64,000 bases of DNA from Catonia carolina (Eukaryota > Arthropoda > Insecta > Hemiptera > Achilidae), in the NCBI GenBank assembly GCA_035578175.1, contig JAQMRL010000003.1:106194969-106258968 (forward strand). The letters run 5' to 3'. Below, piece by piece: positions 47,735-57,817 of this stretch; the stretch's first letter is position 1; every line of letters begins with the position of its first letter. The notes beneath the pieces are model-generated. The model was not told the DNA's origin, did no database searches, and saw only the letters and a program-made list of their open reading frames with translations. Both the position numbers and the translations under genes were made by a program.

Positions 47735-48348
47735 AATAGTAGCCCATTTGTCCATTATTGATTATAACCTCATACAAATTTCTCCACCTTTCTCTGTTTC
47801 TTGCTTGCTGATTTCTGTTTAATAGTATTACTCTTTTAATGGAATCTCCTCATCGCATCAATGGTTGTCTGTGCCCTTTCTTCCTTTCAACGGTCTACAT
47901 TTTTTCATAGCATTATCCCATCTACCGCCTGTACGTATTATGTATTATTATGCATATGATTTTATTTTTTTTGGAGTTCTTGGAGTATAGCCCGTCAATG
48001 TCGATTTTTGTTTTTGTACGATATCCTGTACTTTGGCAATGTTTATTCGTTTGGTTTTCGAAAGTTTCTAATAATTCTATCATAGATCTTTTCTTGGCAA
48101 GTTGTTTTTTTGGTAATATGCTAATATTCCCTCTAACAAACACCCAAGTTTGTGTACAGTACGTTAGTACTGGGAGTACATATGAATTAAATACAATACC
48201 TTGGTTTTCAAAGTATTGTCGGTCATTCCTGTTTCTCAGAAAACCATTTATTCTCAGAAATTTTTCCAAACGTGACCGTCTTCTTCTGTCGACTTTTATC
48301 GTTTGGTTACTGTTCAATGTTGGGTTGCCCATTGAACAACATTTTAGC
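47735..48348 (-). mobile_element. L4x-type LINE reverse transcriptase remnant
   Basis: The minus-strand frame 47922-48350 includes FNSYVLPVLTYCTQTWVF and KKQLAKKRSMIELL with YRTKTKI. These are decayed versions of the common 'NSCVLPVLTYGAETW' and 'RAMERSML' peptides of LINE polymerases. Further left, another frame gives RQPLMRWGDSIKRVI and NRERWRNLYEVI, the matching C terminus. The two are separated by a frameshift, so the copy is dead. It abuts the HT copy at 48371. Confidence 0.75.
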
Positions 48349-48370
48349 AACTGTTCAACTGTAAAATGTT

Positions 48371-48772
48371 GCCCATAACGGGATGGTGGAGTGTTAAATT
48401 AATTGCACTCGATCTTCTGGTTCGAGGGCTACAAAAAATAGTTCTTTTTTATCACATAGTCAGACAATTATATAACTGAACTAATTAAAAACAGAAGAGG
48501 TAGAGGTATAAAAGATACTGGTCAGAGTTATCTTCTCTAAGAGTAATGAATTTCACTATACAGCCAGACCCTGTGGTGAATGAAGTGAAGGTGTCATTTG
48601 CAGGGGGGAGAGTGGGTGCTTTTCGGAGGGTCTGGCATGCTGATAAGCATACTCTTTTAACTCTGTGAGGAAGGCAAAGGTAAACCACCTCACTCCTCGT
48701 TTTTACTTAGTAAAACCTCTAAAAGTTCAAACCAGCCTTTTGGCTGTTGACCTGAACAACAATAACAACTAT
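48371..48772 (+). repeat. HT retroposon copy 7, full length
   Basis: It starts GCCCATAACGGGATGG and ends CAGCCTTTTGGCTGTTGACC and AACAACAATAACAAC. The MNFTIQPDPVVNEVKVSFAG frame is present for about 40 codons. The minus-strand frame at 48485-48688 is a shadow. Confidence 0.85.
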
Positions 48773-48799
48773 TCAATAAACGATAATTATTTGGACTGT

Positions 48800-48906
48800 T
48801 GGGTAGTGCGGTGATGATGGACTACCGGCATCACTTGCGAGCACAAAATTGACCGAATCAAAGATTCGGCTTAGCGATATTCTATGATTGAGCCACCAAG
48901 GTGGTT
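48800..48906 (-). repeat. Possible trB-like SINE head
   Basis: In reverse, CCACCTTGGTGGCTCAATCA followed by TATCGCTAAGCC resembles the trB heads at 12572 and 30000, but the B box is not recognisable. Confidence 0.35.
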
Positions 48907-48929
48907 AACAAGATTTTATATTTCAGTTT

Positions 48930-49940
48930 TTTACTTTCTCTTGCCCTATTGAAAGTATAGGGAAAGAAAGTATAGTTTTCATGTCGATTTTTCGGAATCG
49001 AGTTTTCACCGGATATATACGTTTTCAGACCCCCTGAACACAAAAAAAACATGTTTTTATCGATTGGTCTGTGTGTGTGTGTGTGTGTGTAAACAAAATA
49101 TCTCAAGAACGGAACATTGTGCGAAGTTGAAACATGAAACTTAAGTAAGATATCCTAGAGGATCCGACACGAACATTTTCATCAAAATCGGTCAACCGGA
49201 AGTAGTAGTTTATTCGTGCAATTTTTCACTTTTTGCGATTTTCTCATAAACGGCTTCTAAGTTTTTTTTTTAAAAATCGCCTCTTTTTCTATTTTTTTTT
49301 AAGCTGTACATGATAGGGTAGGCCTAAGTGTCATGTCTGCTGAAATTCTTAGGAGGCCTGTGCTGTCGTAGAAAACATTGTTTTATTTTAAGATTGAAGC
49401 CTTAATGTGCATTCTAGTGCACAAAAGTAGTACATAATCAAAGTCGTAGACAATTAAAAACCTTCAACTTTTATTTAAACATTTTCTTGTACAACGCTTA
49501 GTTTAGCGGCAATGGGTGATTTACTGTTTTTTTTTCATCAATATTGGCAAAAAGTGAGATTTTTTAAGATTGCAGCCTTAGTATGCATTTAACGACTAAA
49601 ATGTGTGATTAACGTTATAGGAAATAAAAAAATCTACTACTTTTATTTCTAACATTATTTTTTACAACGCTTAATTTAGCGGAAATGAGTGATTTTCCAT
49701 ATTCTTCAGTTCTACCTATTTATTCTACCATATTATTATTATCATATTACCATATTATATATTATCCTACCATATTCTTCAAGTTCTACAGAGGTTGATT
49801 TTCATTTAGCGTCATGATTAAAATTAGGTTATGTTTTTCATTTTACATTGTTTACTCATGAATAACCGTAGGTTACATTGTTCATTATCTACATTGACAA
49901 GAAAAAGTTTTGTGAGTGTTTTACACCAGATTTTTTAAAT
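48930..49940 (+). repeat. GT element, near full length
   Basis: It starts TTACTTTCTCTTGCCCTAT and has the left-end stem as CCCTAT..ATAGGG, a short GT run (49070-49091), ATCTCAAGAACGGAAC, and two internal units (49385-49565, 49566-49720). It ends at ACAAGAAAAAGTTTTGTGAG. A local insertion of TACCATATTATTAT-type repeats sits at 49725-49790, flanked by ATTCTTCA(A)GTTCTAC on both sides. Confidence 0.82.
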
Positions 49941-50956
49941 TTCTAGTTTATGAATGAATAAATGAATACAATATTCAGTCCTTAACGTAAGACATGCGGA
50001 AAAGCTTGATAATCTGAATTATTGCTCAAAGATTTTTCCACATTGTTTTATAAAGTTTAAGAATATTCAGCAACTTTTCCGTCATCAGTCGGTCTACAAC
50101 CTTGCATGATAGTAATATATCAGCAAAAAGGAAGGACGTGATTACTAGTAATAAATAAATAAATATTAGAAAGAAATAACGAATTTTAATAACACAGGAA
50201 GTTTGAAATAAATCTGGATCAAAGAAAAACAAACAAACGTAACGACATTATATCGACAGATTACTGTTTTCGTAAAAATAAATATATAAAATACAAGTTG
50301 TGTTTGTTACATAATCAATGTCGGAATTTATGTAAGAAAGTCCGGAAATCCTATCTGCAGTTTTATATGACTGGACTGAACTGGACAAGTAATAAGCAAT
50401 GGCAATGTTATTCTGAATCAGTTAGTCGAGACAAGACAACCGAATTGATGATGACAACAAGCTGTTTGATCACTTTCTCTTTTACTATCTTCCAGTTTTA
50501 CGTTTTTATTTTCATGTATCATGGATAAAAATCTTAAAAGAATTTATTGTATGAATATTAATCTACTTTAAATTGCTTTCTAGACATTATATTTTATTTA
50601 TTTCATCTAAATCGAAAGTAAAAACTATTAAAATATTTATATGTGTGTTAATAGTGTTTATTTTATACTGTACTGAAAGTTATATAGAATTTATCCTAAT
50701 GACTATATAGTAAATGGATTTATATTAATGTTGTTTGCTTATAAACTTACAATAAATTACCTATTGACTTTTTACAAAACTGTTGAAAAATAATGATAAA
50801 TAGTATTAAAATATGTATAACACTACATACTATGATAAATTAATATCATTGCAAAGAGCCAATGGGTATTAAATTTTATAAAAACGTTATCATTAAGACT
50901 TATTTACATGTTTTTTAGTAAATTTACTGACGTTGCAATTGGAGAATTTAATTATT
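49941..50956. other. AT-rich spacer, nothing recognised
   Basis: The 76-codon frame at 50298-50528 begins at GTG and is not recognised. The 68-codon minus frame at 50026-50232 is hydrophobic, without motif. Confidence 0.4.
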
Positions 50957-51286
50957 TTTTTAAATCCCTAATGTGTGTACATTGCAATCTGTTCAATTCA
51001 GAACAATAAGCAATTCCATGACCCAATGAGATGAGGATGAGGCTCGTATGACGTGTAAATGAGGTGTAGTCTTGTACAGACTCAGGCTGACCATTCCTGA
51101 GAGAGTATAGTTAATTGAACCCCAACCATCAAAGTTCACCGATAACCACTGTCTAGCACTCAAATCCGTATAAAAGTAACTACCTTTACTAGGATTTGAA
51201 CCCGGAACCTTCGTCTCCAAAAATCACCTGTTAAACAGCTGATTTTGGAAACTACGTACTTTACCTCTAGACCAACCCGGTGGGTT
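50957..51286 (-). repeat. trA tRNA-derived SINE, near full length
   Basis: Reverse orientation: tail AAATCCCTAATGTGTGTAC at the left, body, B box (GGATTTGAACCCGGAACC), CAGCTGATTTT, and the A box (TTTACCTCTAGACCAACC) at the right. The B box is the closest to the tRNA consensus of all trA copies here. The frame at 50993-51220 is repeat sequence. Confidence 0.85.
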
Positions 51287-51309
51287 AGAATTTAAATTTA
51301 AAAAGTAAA

Positions 51310-51790
51310 AATTAAAAAATTCTACTTCTTCCGCCACAGATACACGAACATGTTCTGATACACACCGATCAGAAAACGGACTCTAACAATCGCCTTCAAG
51401 GTTACCCTATTCTTATATCCCTCAGGTCTGTACTTCAGTGCTTCGAAATTGTTCCTGGGAGCATCCGTTTAACATGATCTCCCCATCTACTTCTAAATGA
51501 TTTTAGTATTATTTAGCACTTTGACTTTCAGATCTGCTCGAGAATTTATAATTTGGATCAACTTCTGACATCCTGAAAAAATCTTATTTCTGCTGCCTGC
51601 AGTATGTTTTCCTCTCTTAAACCTATAGTCCGAATTTCAGTTCCATAAGCCAGTATGGGAGCAACCAATGCTTTAAAAAATTGTAACTTCGTATCCTTTC
51701 TAAACTTTCGTTTCAGAGTACGGGTTTTAGTTCTACATGTTACCTTAAATCTAACTATCTTGCTACCAATATTTATATCTTTTTATGTAG
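51310..51790 (-). mobile_element. L4x-type LINE reverse transcriptase remnant
   Basis: The minus strand gives KLQFFKALVAPILAYGTEI, then ENILQAAEIRFFQDV, then after stops SRWGDHVKRMLPGTISKH. This is the thumb-to-C-terminus order of a non-LTR polymerase. At least four in-frame stops are present. It lies directly against a trA SINE. Confidence 0.68.
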
Positions 51791-52040
51791 GTTTAGCTGC
51801 ACCCGAAAAAACTAAGTAGCTTACCTGGTTATTGCATTTACAAGGTTCTCATTTGCCGATAGACTCAAATCCTCTAGATGACCTTAATATTGCTAGAAAT
51901 ATTTTGTAGCTAAATTTGCAATCAGGATTGTCTTATCAACAATCAATGTACATCAATGGTACAATCAATGTGCTTTCTTTTTTTAATATATATTTTTGCG
52001 GTGCCTTCTTGAAATTGTAGAGGGCCATTTAGTGATAATC
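51791..52040. other. Spacer, nothing recognised
   Basis: No match to the families in the window. Confidence 0.3.
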
Positions 52041-52158
52041 TTACACTAGCCTGTCATTTGATCACCAAACCAAGTAAATTGCTCAACCGATATTATTGAG
52101 CTTTTTACTAGAACCTTTAGCTGACCGTCTGGGCTGGCCCGAAGGATAGTGTAAATTA
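52041..52158 (-). repeat. LT-related solo remnant with short inverted ends
   Basis: In reverse it reads CCTTCGGGCCAGCCCAGACG then GGTCAGC...AAAAAGCTCAATAAT, matching the LT arm at 3669. Its own two ends, TTACACTAGCC at the left and GGATAGTGTAA at the right, are inverse copies of each other. This suggests a minimal deletion derivative that could be an independent small element. Confidence 0.58.
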
Positions 52159-53689
52159 AAAAATTAGCCAACAACATTTTCTGTATCTAATTATTCTACC
52201 GAATTTGGATTGTACTTAAAATTATATAATGGTTGCTTGACTTAATAATAAAAATATTATATTGTTTTGAAAGTATAAATTCACTAAGAATTTGACCTTA
52301 ATAATTTGGAACACAATAAAAGGTATTATACAAATTAGGCACAACAAATTTTAAAAACAAATTCCTATGCTATGTGCAATCGAATCGAAAATTACACCTT
52401 AATTATTATCATTATTAAAAATAGTCTAAATATTAATACAGTAATTTTATTCCTTTTAAAATTTACAATTCGATGAATCGTGCTTTTGTTACGGTTAAAG
52501 TAAAAAAGATTATACTTTTGTTAGAGATGTATAATCTTATATTATTTCTTTATATTTAATGTCCTTGCTCTAAAAAGCCAAACATACGTATACGAATACA
52601 AATTTCACGATGAAACCAAGTCTAAAATCTACTACCATTGGTACTGTTTCAAGTTATTACTATATCTGTCTCATGATTGACATGTCCTCGAGCTGTCTTA
52701 CAGTATTATTTCATCTGACGTACATGATGATATTATTACATTTTTTCATTTTCTATTTTTGTTTCGAAACCTATTACACCTGAAATATAAAAATCATATA
52801 TTATTTCCCTTTATACGATGGTAATATAGAAAAGGACATATTTATATTGAACTTGAAAAATGAATGTTTACTTTTTAAAAAAAATGAGTATACATATGTG
52901 TGTTAAAATTTAATAAAAATTATATTACATATAAAAATTTTGTGATGAAATTAAAAATATATAATAATAAAACATAATATTCAAGTAATTGTTTTCTTTT
53001 TTAACCTATTTCTCTGGTGGTATTATTTTATTTATAATTACTTTTCCATTTTTATAATTTAAATTTGAATTGGGTTTTCATCTTAAACTGAATAATGTAC
53101 TTGCTTAAATTTTAATACACGACTCGGTAGATTTAACCGGTAGTTTACTTAACCCGGTTAAATTCTAGAAAATTTTTCCAATGTTTCGTTTACAGATTAT
53201 TTGGCCACTTAAAAGTGCAACAGAAGATACAGAAAAATCTCTTTTAAAAGGCAGTAGGTTAATTATGTGCTTAGTAATAATCAAAAGAAACCTAATTTGT
53301 ACATAAACGCTTTGTCGCCATCTTTGATCGCCATTTTCGGTGATTTAACTTGAGTTTTTTTTGGAACATTGGATATTACCATTAGGAGATCAAGATGAAC
53401 ACAATCATCTATGAAAAGTTGGAATTTGAGGAGAGGGTACACGGTAATCCTAGGTGAACCACCAACTTATGGAAATGAATGCTTCAGGTGTGCAGGGCCG
53501 GCATATTGTCACTGTCATCCTCATTGTCATTTTCGTTTCGAATGTCTTGAACAATAACCGACTTTACAATATGTTTGTGGTTCAGAATGTCATAGGGCCA
53601 TATAATTTTTGTCAAGCTTGATGATTCACGCTTAATACCACATAAGTATGTAAGACAATAAAGGTCGTACCGACGTGAGACCTTTGACA
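52159..53689. other. AT-rich spacer, nothing recognised
   Basis: Very AT-rich at 52180-53170. From 53330 to 53640 the composition is more balanced; this could be the interior of the decayed element that ends at 53728, but no transposase motif is visible. Confidence 0.4.
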
Positions 53690-53728
53690 GTTCGGATTAT
53701 TGACGTTCGGATTTTCGATGCTCAACTG
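53690..53728 (-). mobile_element. pogo/Tigger-type right end
   Basis: GTTCGGATTTTCGATGCTCAACTG followed by TA is the inverse of the CAGTTGAG..ATCCGAAC end seen at 24561, with a subterminal TTCGGATTAT repeat. No matching left end was found, so this is a truncated or decayed copy. Confidence 0.6.
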
Positions 53729-53919
53729 TAATATTTATTAAGTTAGCGTGTATGTCCTTGACATTACCTTTATTCACTTCGAGAGTCTCCTAGGCGCAAT
53801 TAACAACAAAAGAAAAAACAAACAAAATTAAGGAAAGGTATCATGTTAACACAATGAATAAGTAGGAAAATAATTTTGGTTTATTTATTGTCATTTTTAC
53901 TACATAAGTACAAAATACT

Positions 53920-54281
53920 TTGCACTCGATCTGCTAGTTCCAGGGCTACAAAAAATAGTTATCACATATTTTGCCAATTATATGACTAAATCATTTAATA
54001 ACAGAAGAGGTAGAGGAGTAAAATACACTAGTCAGAGTTATTTCCTCTGAGACTAATGAATTTAATTATACAGATAAACCCTGTGATAAATGAAGTGAAG
54101 GTGTCATTTGCAGGTGGAAGTAGATGCTTTTCAGAGGGCCATGCTTATAAGCATACTTTTGCACTCAATGAGGAAGGCAATTGTAAACTATCTCACTCCT
54201 TGTTTTACTTAATAAAGCCTCTAGAGGTTCAAACCAGCCTAATGGCTGATGACCTAAACAACAACAACAACAACAACAACA
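53920..54281 (+). repeat. HT retroposon copy 8 with (AAC)n tail
   Basis: It starts in TTTGCACTCGATCTGC, so about 40 bp of the 5' end are missing, and ends with GCTGATGACCTAAAC and at least seven AAC units. The 79-codon frame at 54056-54295 (MNLIIQINPVINEVKVSFAG...) runs to the tail, where AAC reads as poly-Asn. The hairpin loop region is mutated to CAGCCTAATGGCTG, which keeps the stem. Confidence 0.85.
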
Positions 54282-55427
54282 GAAGTACAATATAATTTTT
54301 TCAACACAAAATATTAGAATTAAGTAGGCTTATTTTATTTATAGTATCTTTAGTCCTGTGTATGATAAACCGACAGAATTCCTATTTGACGTAATAAAAT
54401 CTCTAAATACATTTTCAATAAATTCAGCATAATACTATAACTGATAAATCTTACAAATTGTTTTGTTCTATGATGCTACGTAGTACGGTAAAATCGATGT
54501 AAAACAATGTTCTTATCTTTGAATTATTCCACAAGAACTGCTGTGAATAATCGAATAGATAAAATAACATCACTATTATTACGTGGGAAAAATCACCGCA
54601 GAGTACAGTAAATGCACGTTAAAGAATTCTAATAAGTCTGAGGAAGCGGAGAAGGGTAATTTTATCTCTATACGTGGTGTTCCTCCTGTCTCTTGTTTAT
54701 TTACGTAGTATACACAAAGTATGCTTAAATATTTCCGCAACATTAGGCCTATTTTAAGGTGTGGCACAATATTCTACATCAAGCAGAAAGAAGTAGTTGC
54801 CAAAATATTTTTACTATATTATCAGCACTTGTACTTAGTTAACATTATTTAGTTGGTATTACTGCATTCAAAAGTTTTGCAGTCCGACCTTGTTGGTGTT
54901 AATAAATTTACAAAACTCAGCAACAATTTAAAAAAATTAACCCAGAGGGAGACTAGAAAACTAAAGATTTAAAAAAATTTTATTCTTTAATCAGAAACTA
55001 TATAATATAGTATAACCATTCAAAACTTTGATAATTTTTTAAAATAAACTAATGACGTAATAAAAGAAAGATTTCTTTAAAGAATACATTCTAGTCGATA
55101 ATTTAACAGTTAAATAATAACAATAATTAATAAATTAATTAGAGAACTAACACAGGTAAAATTGGATAATGAGCCCAGAATAATACACCGAACAAGAAAT
55201 AGCGTAGAAATTAAACATTTCAACAAGTAATACTGTACGATAAACAAAATAAATCTTTAAAAATATATTTATACAAGTAATAAAAATGGGAACTACAGAA
55301 AAATAAAATAATTTACAAAAGTGAAATTATAAAGTTTTATAAAATCAGTACAATAAAAAATAAATTGAAAAGCTAAATCTAACAAAAAGTAAAAATATGC
55401 CAACAGAAATCTCCCATTTTTTTCCGT
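54282..55427. other. AT-rich spacer, nothing recognised
   Basis: A mixed-composition patch at 54600-54760 (minus frame 54579-54767) is not identifiable. Confidence 0.4.
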
Positions 55428-55823
55428 AGGGCAGGTGGCGTTTTAAATTCATTGAACTCGAACTGTTGGTTCCAGGGCTACAAAAAATAGTTCTGTTTCT
55501 AATCGTATAGTTAGCCAATTATGAGTGAACTATTTAAGAACAGAAGAGGTAGAGGTGTAAAAGACACTAGTCAGAGTTATCTCCTCTGAGAGTAATGAAT
55601 TTCACTGTGCAGCCAGACCCTGTGGTCTGGCTGCATAGTGAATGAAGTGATGGTGTCATTTGCAGGGTGGAAAGTGGGTACTTTTGGGAGGGCCTGGCAT
55701 GCTGATAAGCATACTCTTTCAATTCAGTGAGGAGGGCAATAGTAAATTACCTCACTCCTTGTTTTTACTTAGACCTTAAAGGGTTCAAACCAGCCTTTCG
55801 GCTATTCACCTAACCAACAATAA
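55428..55823 (+). repeat. HT retroposon copy 9 with internal inverted insertion
   Basis: Near full length, from GGCAGGTGGCGTTTTAAATTC to CAGCCTTTCGGCTATTCACC. At 55603-55619 the sequence CACTGTGCAGCCAGACC is followed 4 bases later by its near-inverse (55624-55640). This adds a stretch of about 17 bp not found in other copies and breaks the internal frame. Confidence 0.85.
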
Positions 55824-55978
55824 ATCAAGCTAAACATATATTTTTGAGCAAGTTCATCTAAATCCAGAATAAACATGTCAAATTTAAACTTTGATACGCA
55901 CTTTCAAAAAGAAAAACATACAAAAACACGAAAAGCCGTTCTAACTTCAAAAGTAAAATACTAAATACGTTCTTCTAA

Positions 55979-57817
55979 TTTTTTTTTTTTTTTTTTTAAC
56001 TTTAATAACTTTATTTGCAACTATATACGAAGATACAACGAGCAAATTAGATGACAGTAAACAAAGGATGACAAGGAAAAAAAATAAAATAAAAATAAAT
56101 AAATGAAAAAGAACAGTGATACCCATTGGTATATGTTCTATGAAATAAAGTTCATGATACATGAATGATAAATAACAACATAAGAAAAAAAGAAAAAAGA
56201 AAAATAAAATAAATCACTTTATAGAAGATCTCTGGCCCATTGACGTTTCAACCTGCGCTGCGGATTTCCTGGTAGTGATGCATCCGATAGTTTGGTGATT
56301 AATTCGTTGGGGTGATCATGTAATTTTCTGTGAAAAACACTGTAGCTGGACTTAACTACTTCACTTATGAACGGAATATTAAGGTCGTCATGTAGAATTT
56401 TGTTGTTGACATAAAAAGGTGCGCAGGTGATTAAACGTAGGCATTTTGACTGAAAGGCTTGTAATTTTTGTAGATTGCTCGGTTTAGCTGTGCCATAAAT
56501 TTGTAGTCCATAGGTCCATATTGGTTTGAGATAAACTTTGTATAGTAATAGTTTAGATTTTAGAGTCAGTGAAGAGCGGCGTCCAAGTAGTCGAAATAGT
56601 TCTTTCAATTTGGAGTTCAAAGTCAGTCTTTTGGTTTTTATATGAGTCGCCCAGGTGAGTCTCTTGTCAAGGTGAAGTCCAAGGTATTTAACTTTTTGTC
56701 GTTGTGGTATCGGTTTATTGTCGAGGAATAGTTGAGGACATTCGCCTTTCCGGAGAGAAAAGGTGACATGCACTGATTTTGAAGCGTTGAATTGGATCCT
56801 CCAGATTTTTAACCAATAATTTAAAAAGTTAATGTGACTTTGTAAATTACTACTTGCTGCTTCTGGCTTTACATCAGAAGAAAGGATGACTGTATCGTCA
56901 GCATAAGTCGCTAAGGTGGTGTTAGCAGATGCAGGTAGATCTGATGTATAGATGCTGTAAAGCAGTGGCGACAAGATTGATCCTTGTGGAACACCAGCGA
57001 CGATTTGTTTGTAGTCAGACAGAGCCGTGTTATGTTTAACTTGAAAAAATCTGTCCGTTAAAAAGGAGCTGATGATTAAGAAATAGGCATCTGGCAAGAA
57101 TTTTCTTAATTTATATCGCAGACCTTGATGCCAAACTTTATCAAACGCTGCGCAAACATCAAAGAAGACGGCACTTACATATTTTTTTTGTTCAAAGCCA
57201 GAAGCAATTTGATCAACAATTCTGTGTAGTTGATGAATTGTGCTGTGCCGTCGACGGAACCCAAATTGATGATTAGGGATTATACCTTGGTCTTCTACAA
57301 ATATAAGCAGTCTTGGGAGTAAAAGTTTTTCGAATAATTTTGAAACTGTTGAAAGTAAACTGATGGGCCTGTAAGAAGATGGTTCGTGGATTGGTTTATT
57401 TTCTTTATGAAACATGATAACTTGTGAAAATTTCCACTGTATAGGAAAGTGGGTGGTCCGCAAAATAGCATTAAAAATTTGCGTAATTAGAGTTACTCCT
57501 GCTTGTGGCAGTTCACGCAGTACTTCAGCCGTTATCAAATCATATCCAGGAGATTTTTTTAGTGGCAATTGAGTAATTGCAGTCTTTATTTCTTGGTCAG
57601 TAAAATTGAGTGGAGGTAGACACAACTGTAAAGGTGAAGATACTTTATCTTCTATTAATTTTGTAAAAGCGGGTACAGTATCACCATGAGGTTGGAACGT
57701 CTTTTCCAAGTGTTCAGCAAATAGGATGGCTTTTTCATTGTCAGATTTTGCCCATGTGTTGTCCAGTTTCCGAAGAGGAGGGCAGTGAGGAGTGTAGCGT
57801 AGGAGTTTAGCACTATA
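55979..57817 (-). mobile_element. Jockey-like LINE, 5'-truncated, with poly(A) tail
   Basis: The 3' end is a poly(A) tail, seen here as about 18 Ts at 55979-55997. A 3' untranslated region of about 220 bp precedes it, then the reverse transcriptase frame (56219-57817). ORF1 and the endonuclease domain are missing, so the copy was 5'-truncated on insertion. I could not identify target duplications with certainty. It is the best preserved LINE in the window. Confidence 0.88.
56219..57817 (-). CDS. Non-LTR reverse transcriptase, Jockey-like, intact frame but 5'-truncated
   Basis: This is an RNA-dependent DNA polymerase that copies LINE RNA at a nicked target in the nucleus. The frame is unbroken for about 530 codons from the truncation to the TAA at 56219. 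Counting from the TTG at 57709: KSPGYD (52-57), SYRPISLLS (112-120), FGFRRRHST (149-157), FFDVCAAFDKVWH with the first catalytic Asp (182-194), VPQGSILSPLLY (240-251), the YADD catalytic box (269-272), KYLGLHLD (341-348), and the thumb peptide LLLYKVYLKPIWTYGLQ near 384-400. The apurinic endonuclease and ORF1 protein are absent, so it cannot move alone. The first ATG is not the native start. All polymerase residues that I can check are present. Confidence 0.9.
   Translation of the reverse strand, partial: YSAKLLRYTPHCPPLRKLDNTWAKSDNEKAILFAEHLEKTFQPHGDTVPAFTKLIEDKVSSPLQLCLPPLNFTDQEIKTAITQLPLKKSPGYDLITAEVLRELPQAGVTLITQIFNAILRTTHFPIQWKFSQVIMFHKENKPIHEPSSYRPISLLSTVSKLFEKLLLPRLLIFVEDQGIIPNHQFGFRRRHSTIHQLHRIVDQIASGFEQKKYVSAVFFDVCAAFDKVWHQGLRYKLRKFLPDAYFLIISSFLTDRFFQVKHNTALSDYKQIVAGVPQGSILSPLLYSIYTSDLPASANTTLATYADDTVILSSDVKPEAASSNLQSHINFLNYWLKIWRIQFNASKSVHVTFSLRKGECPQLFLDNKPIPQRQKVKYLGLHLDKRLTWATHIKTKRLTLNSKLKELFRLLGRRSSLTLKSKLLLYKVYLKPIWTYGLQIYGTAKPSNLQKLQAFQSKCLRLITCAPFYVNNKILHDDLNIPFISEVVKSSYSVFHRKLHDHPNELITKLSDASLPGNPQRRLKRQWARDLL

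Noticed and set aside
47950..48378. 142-codon plus-strand frame
   Set aside because: Antisense shadow of the LINE reverse transcriptase remnant on the minus strand.
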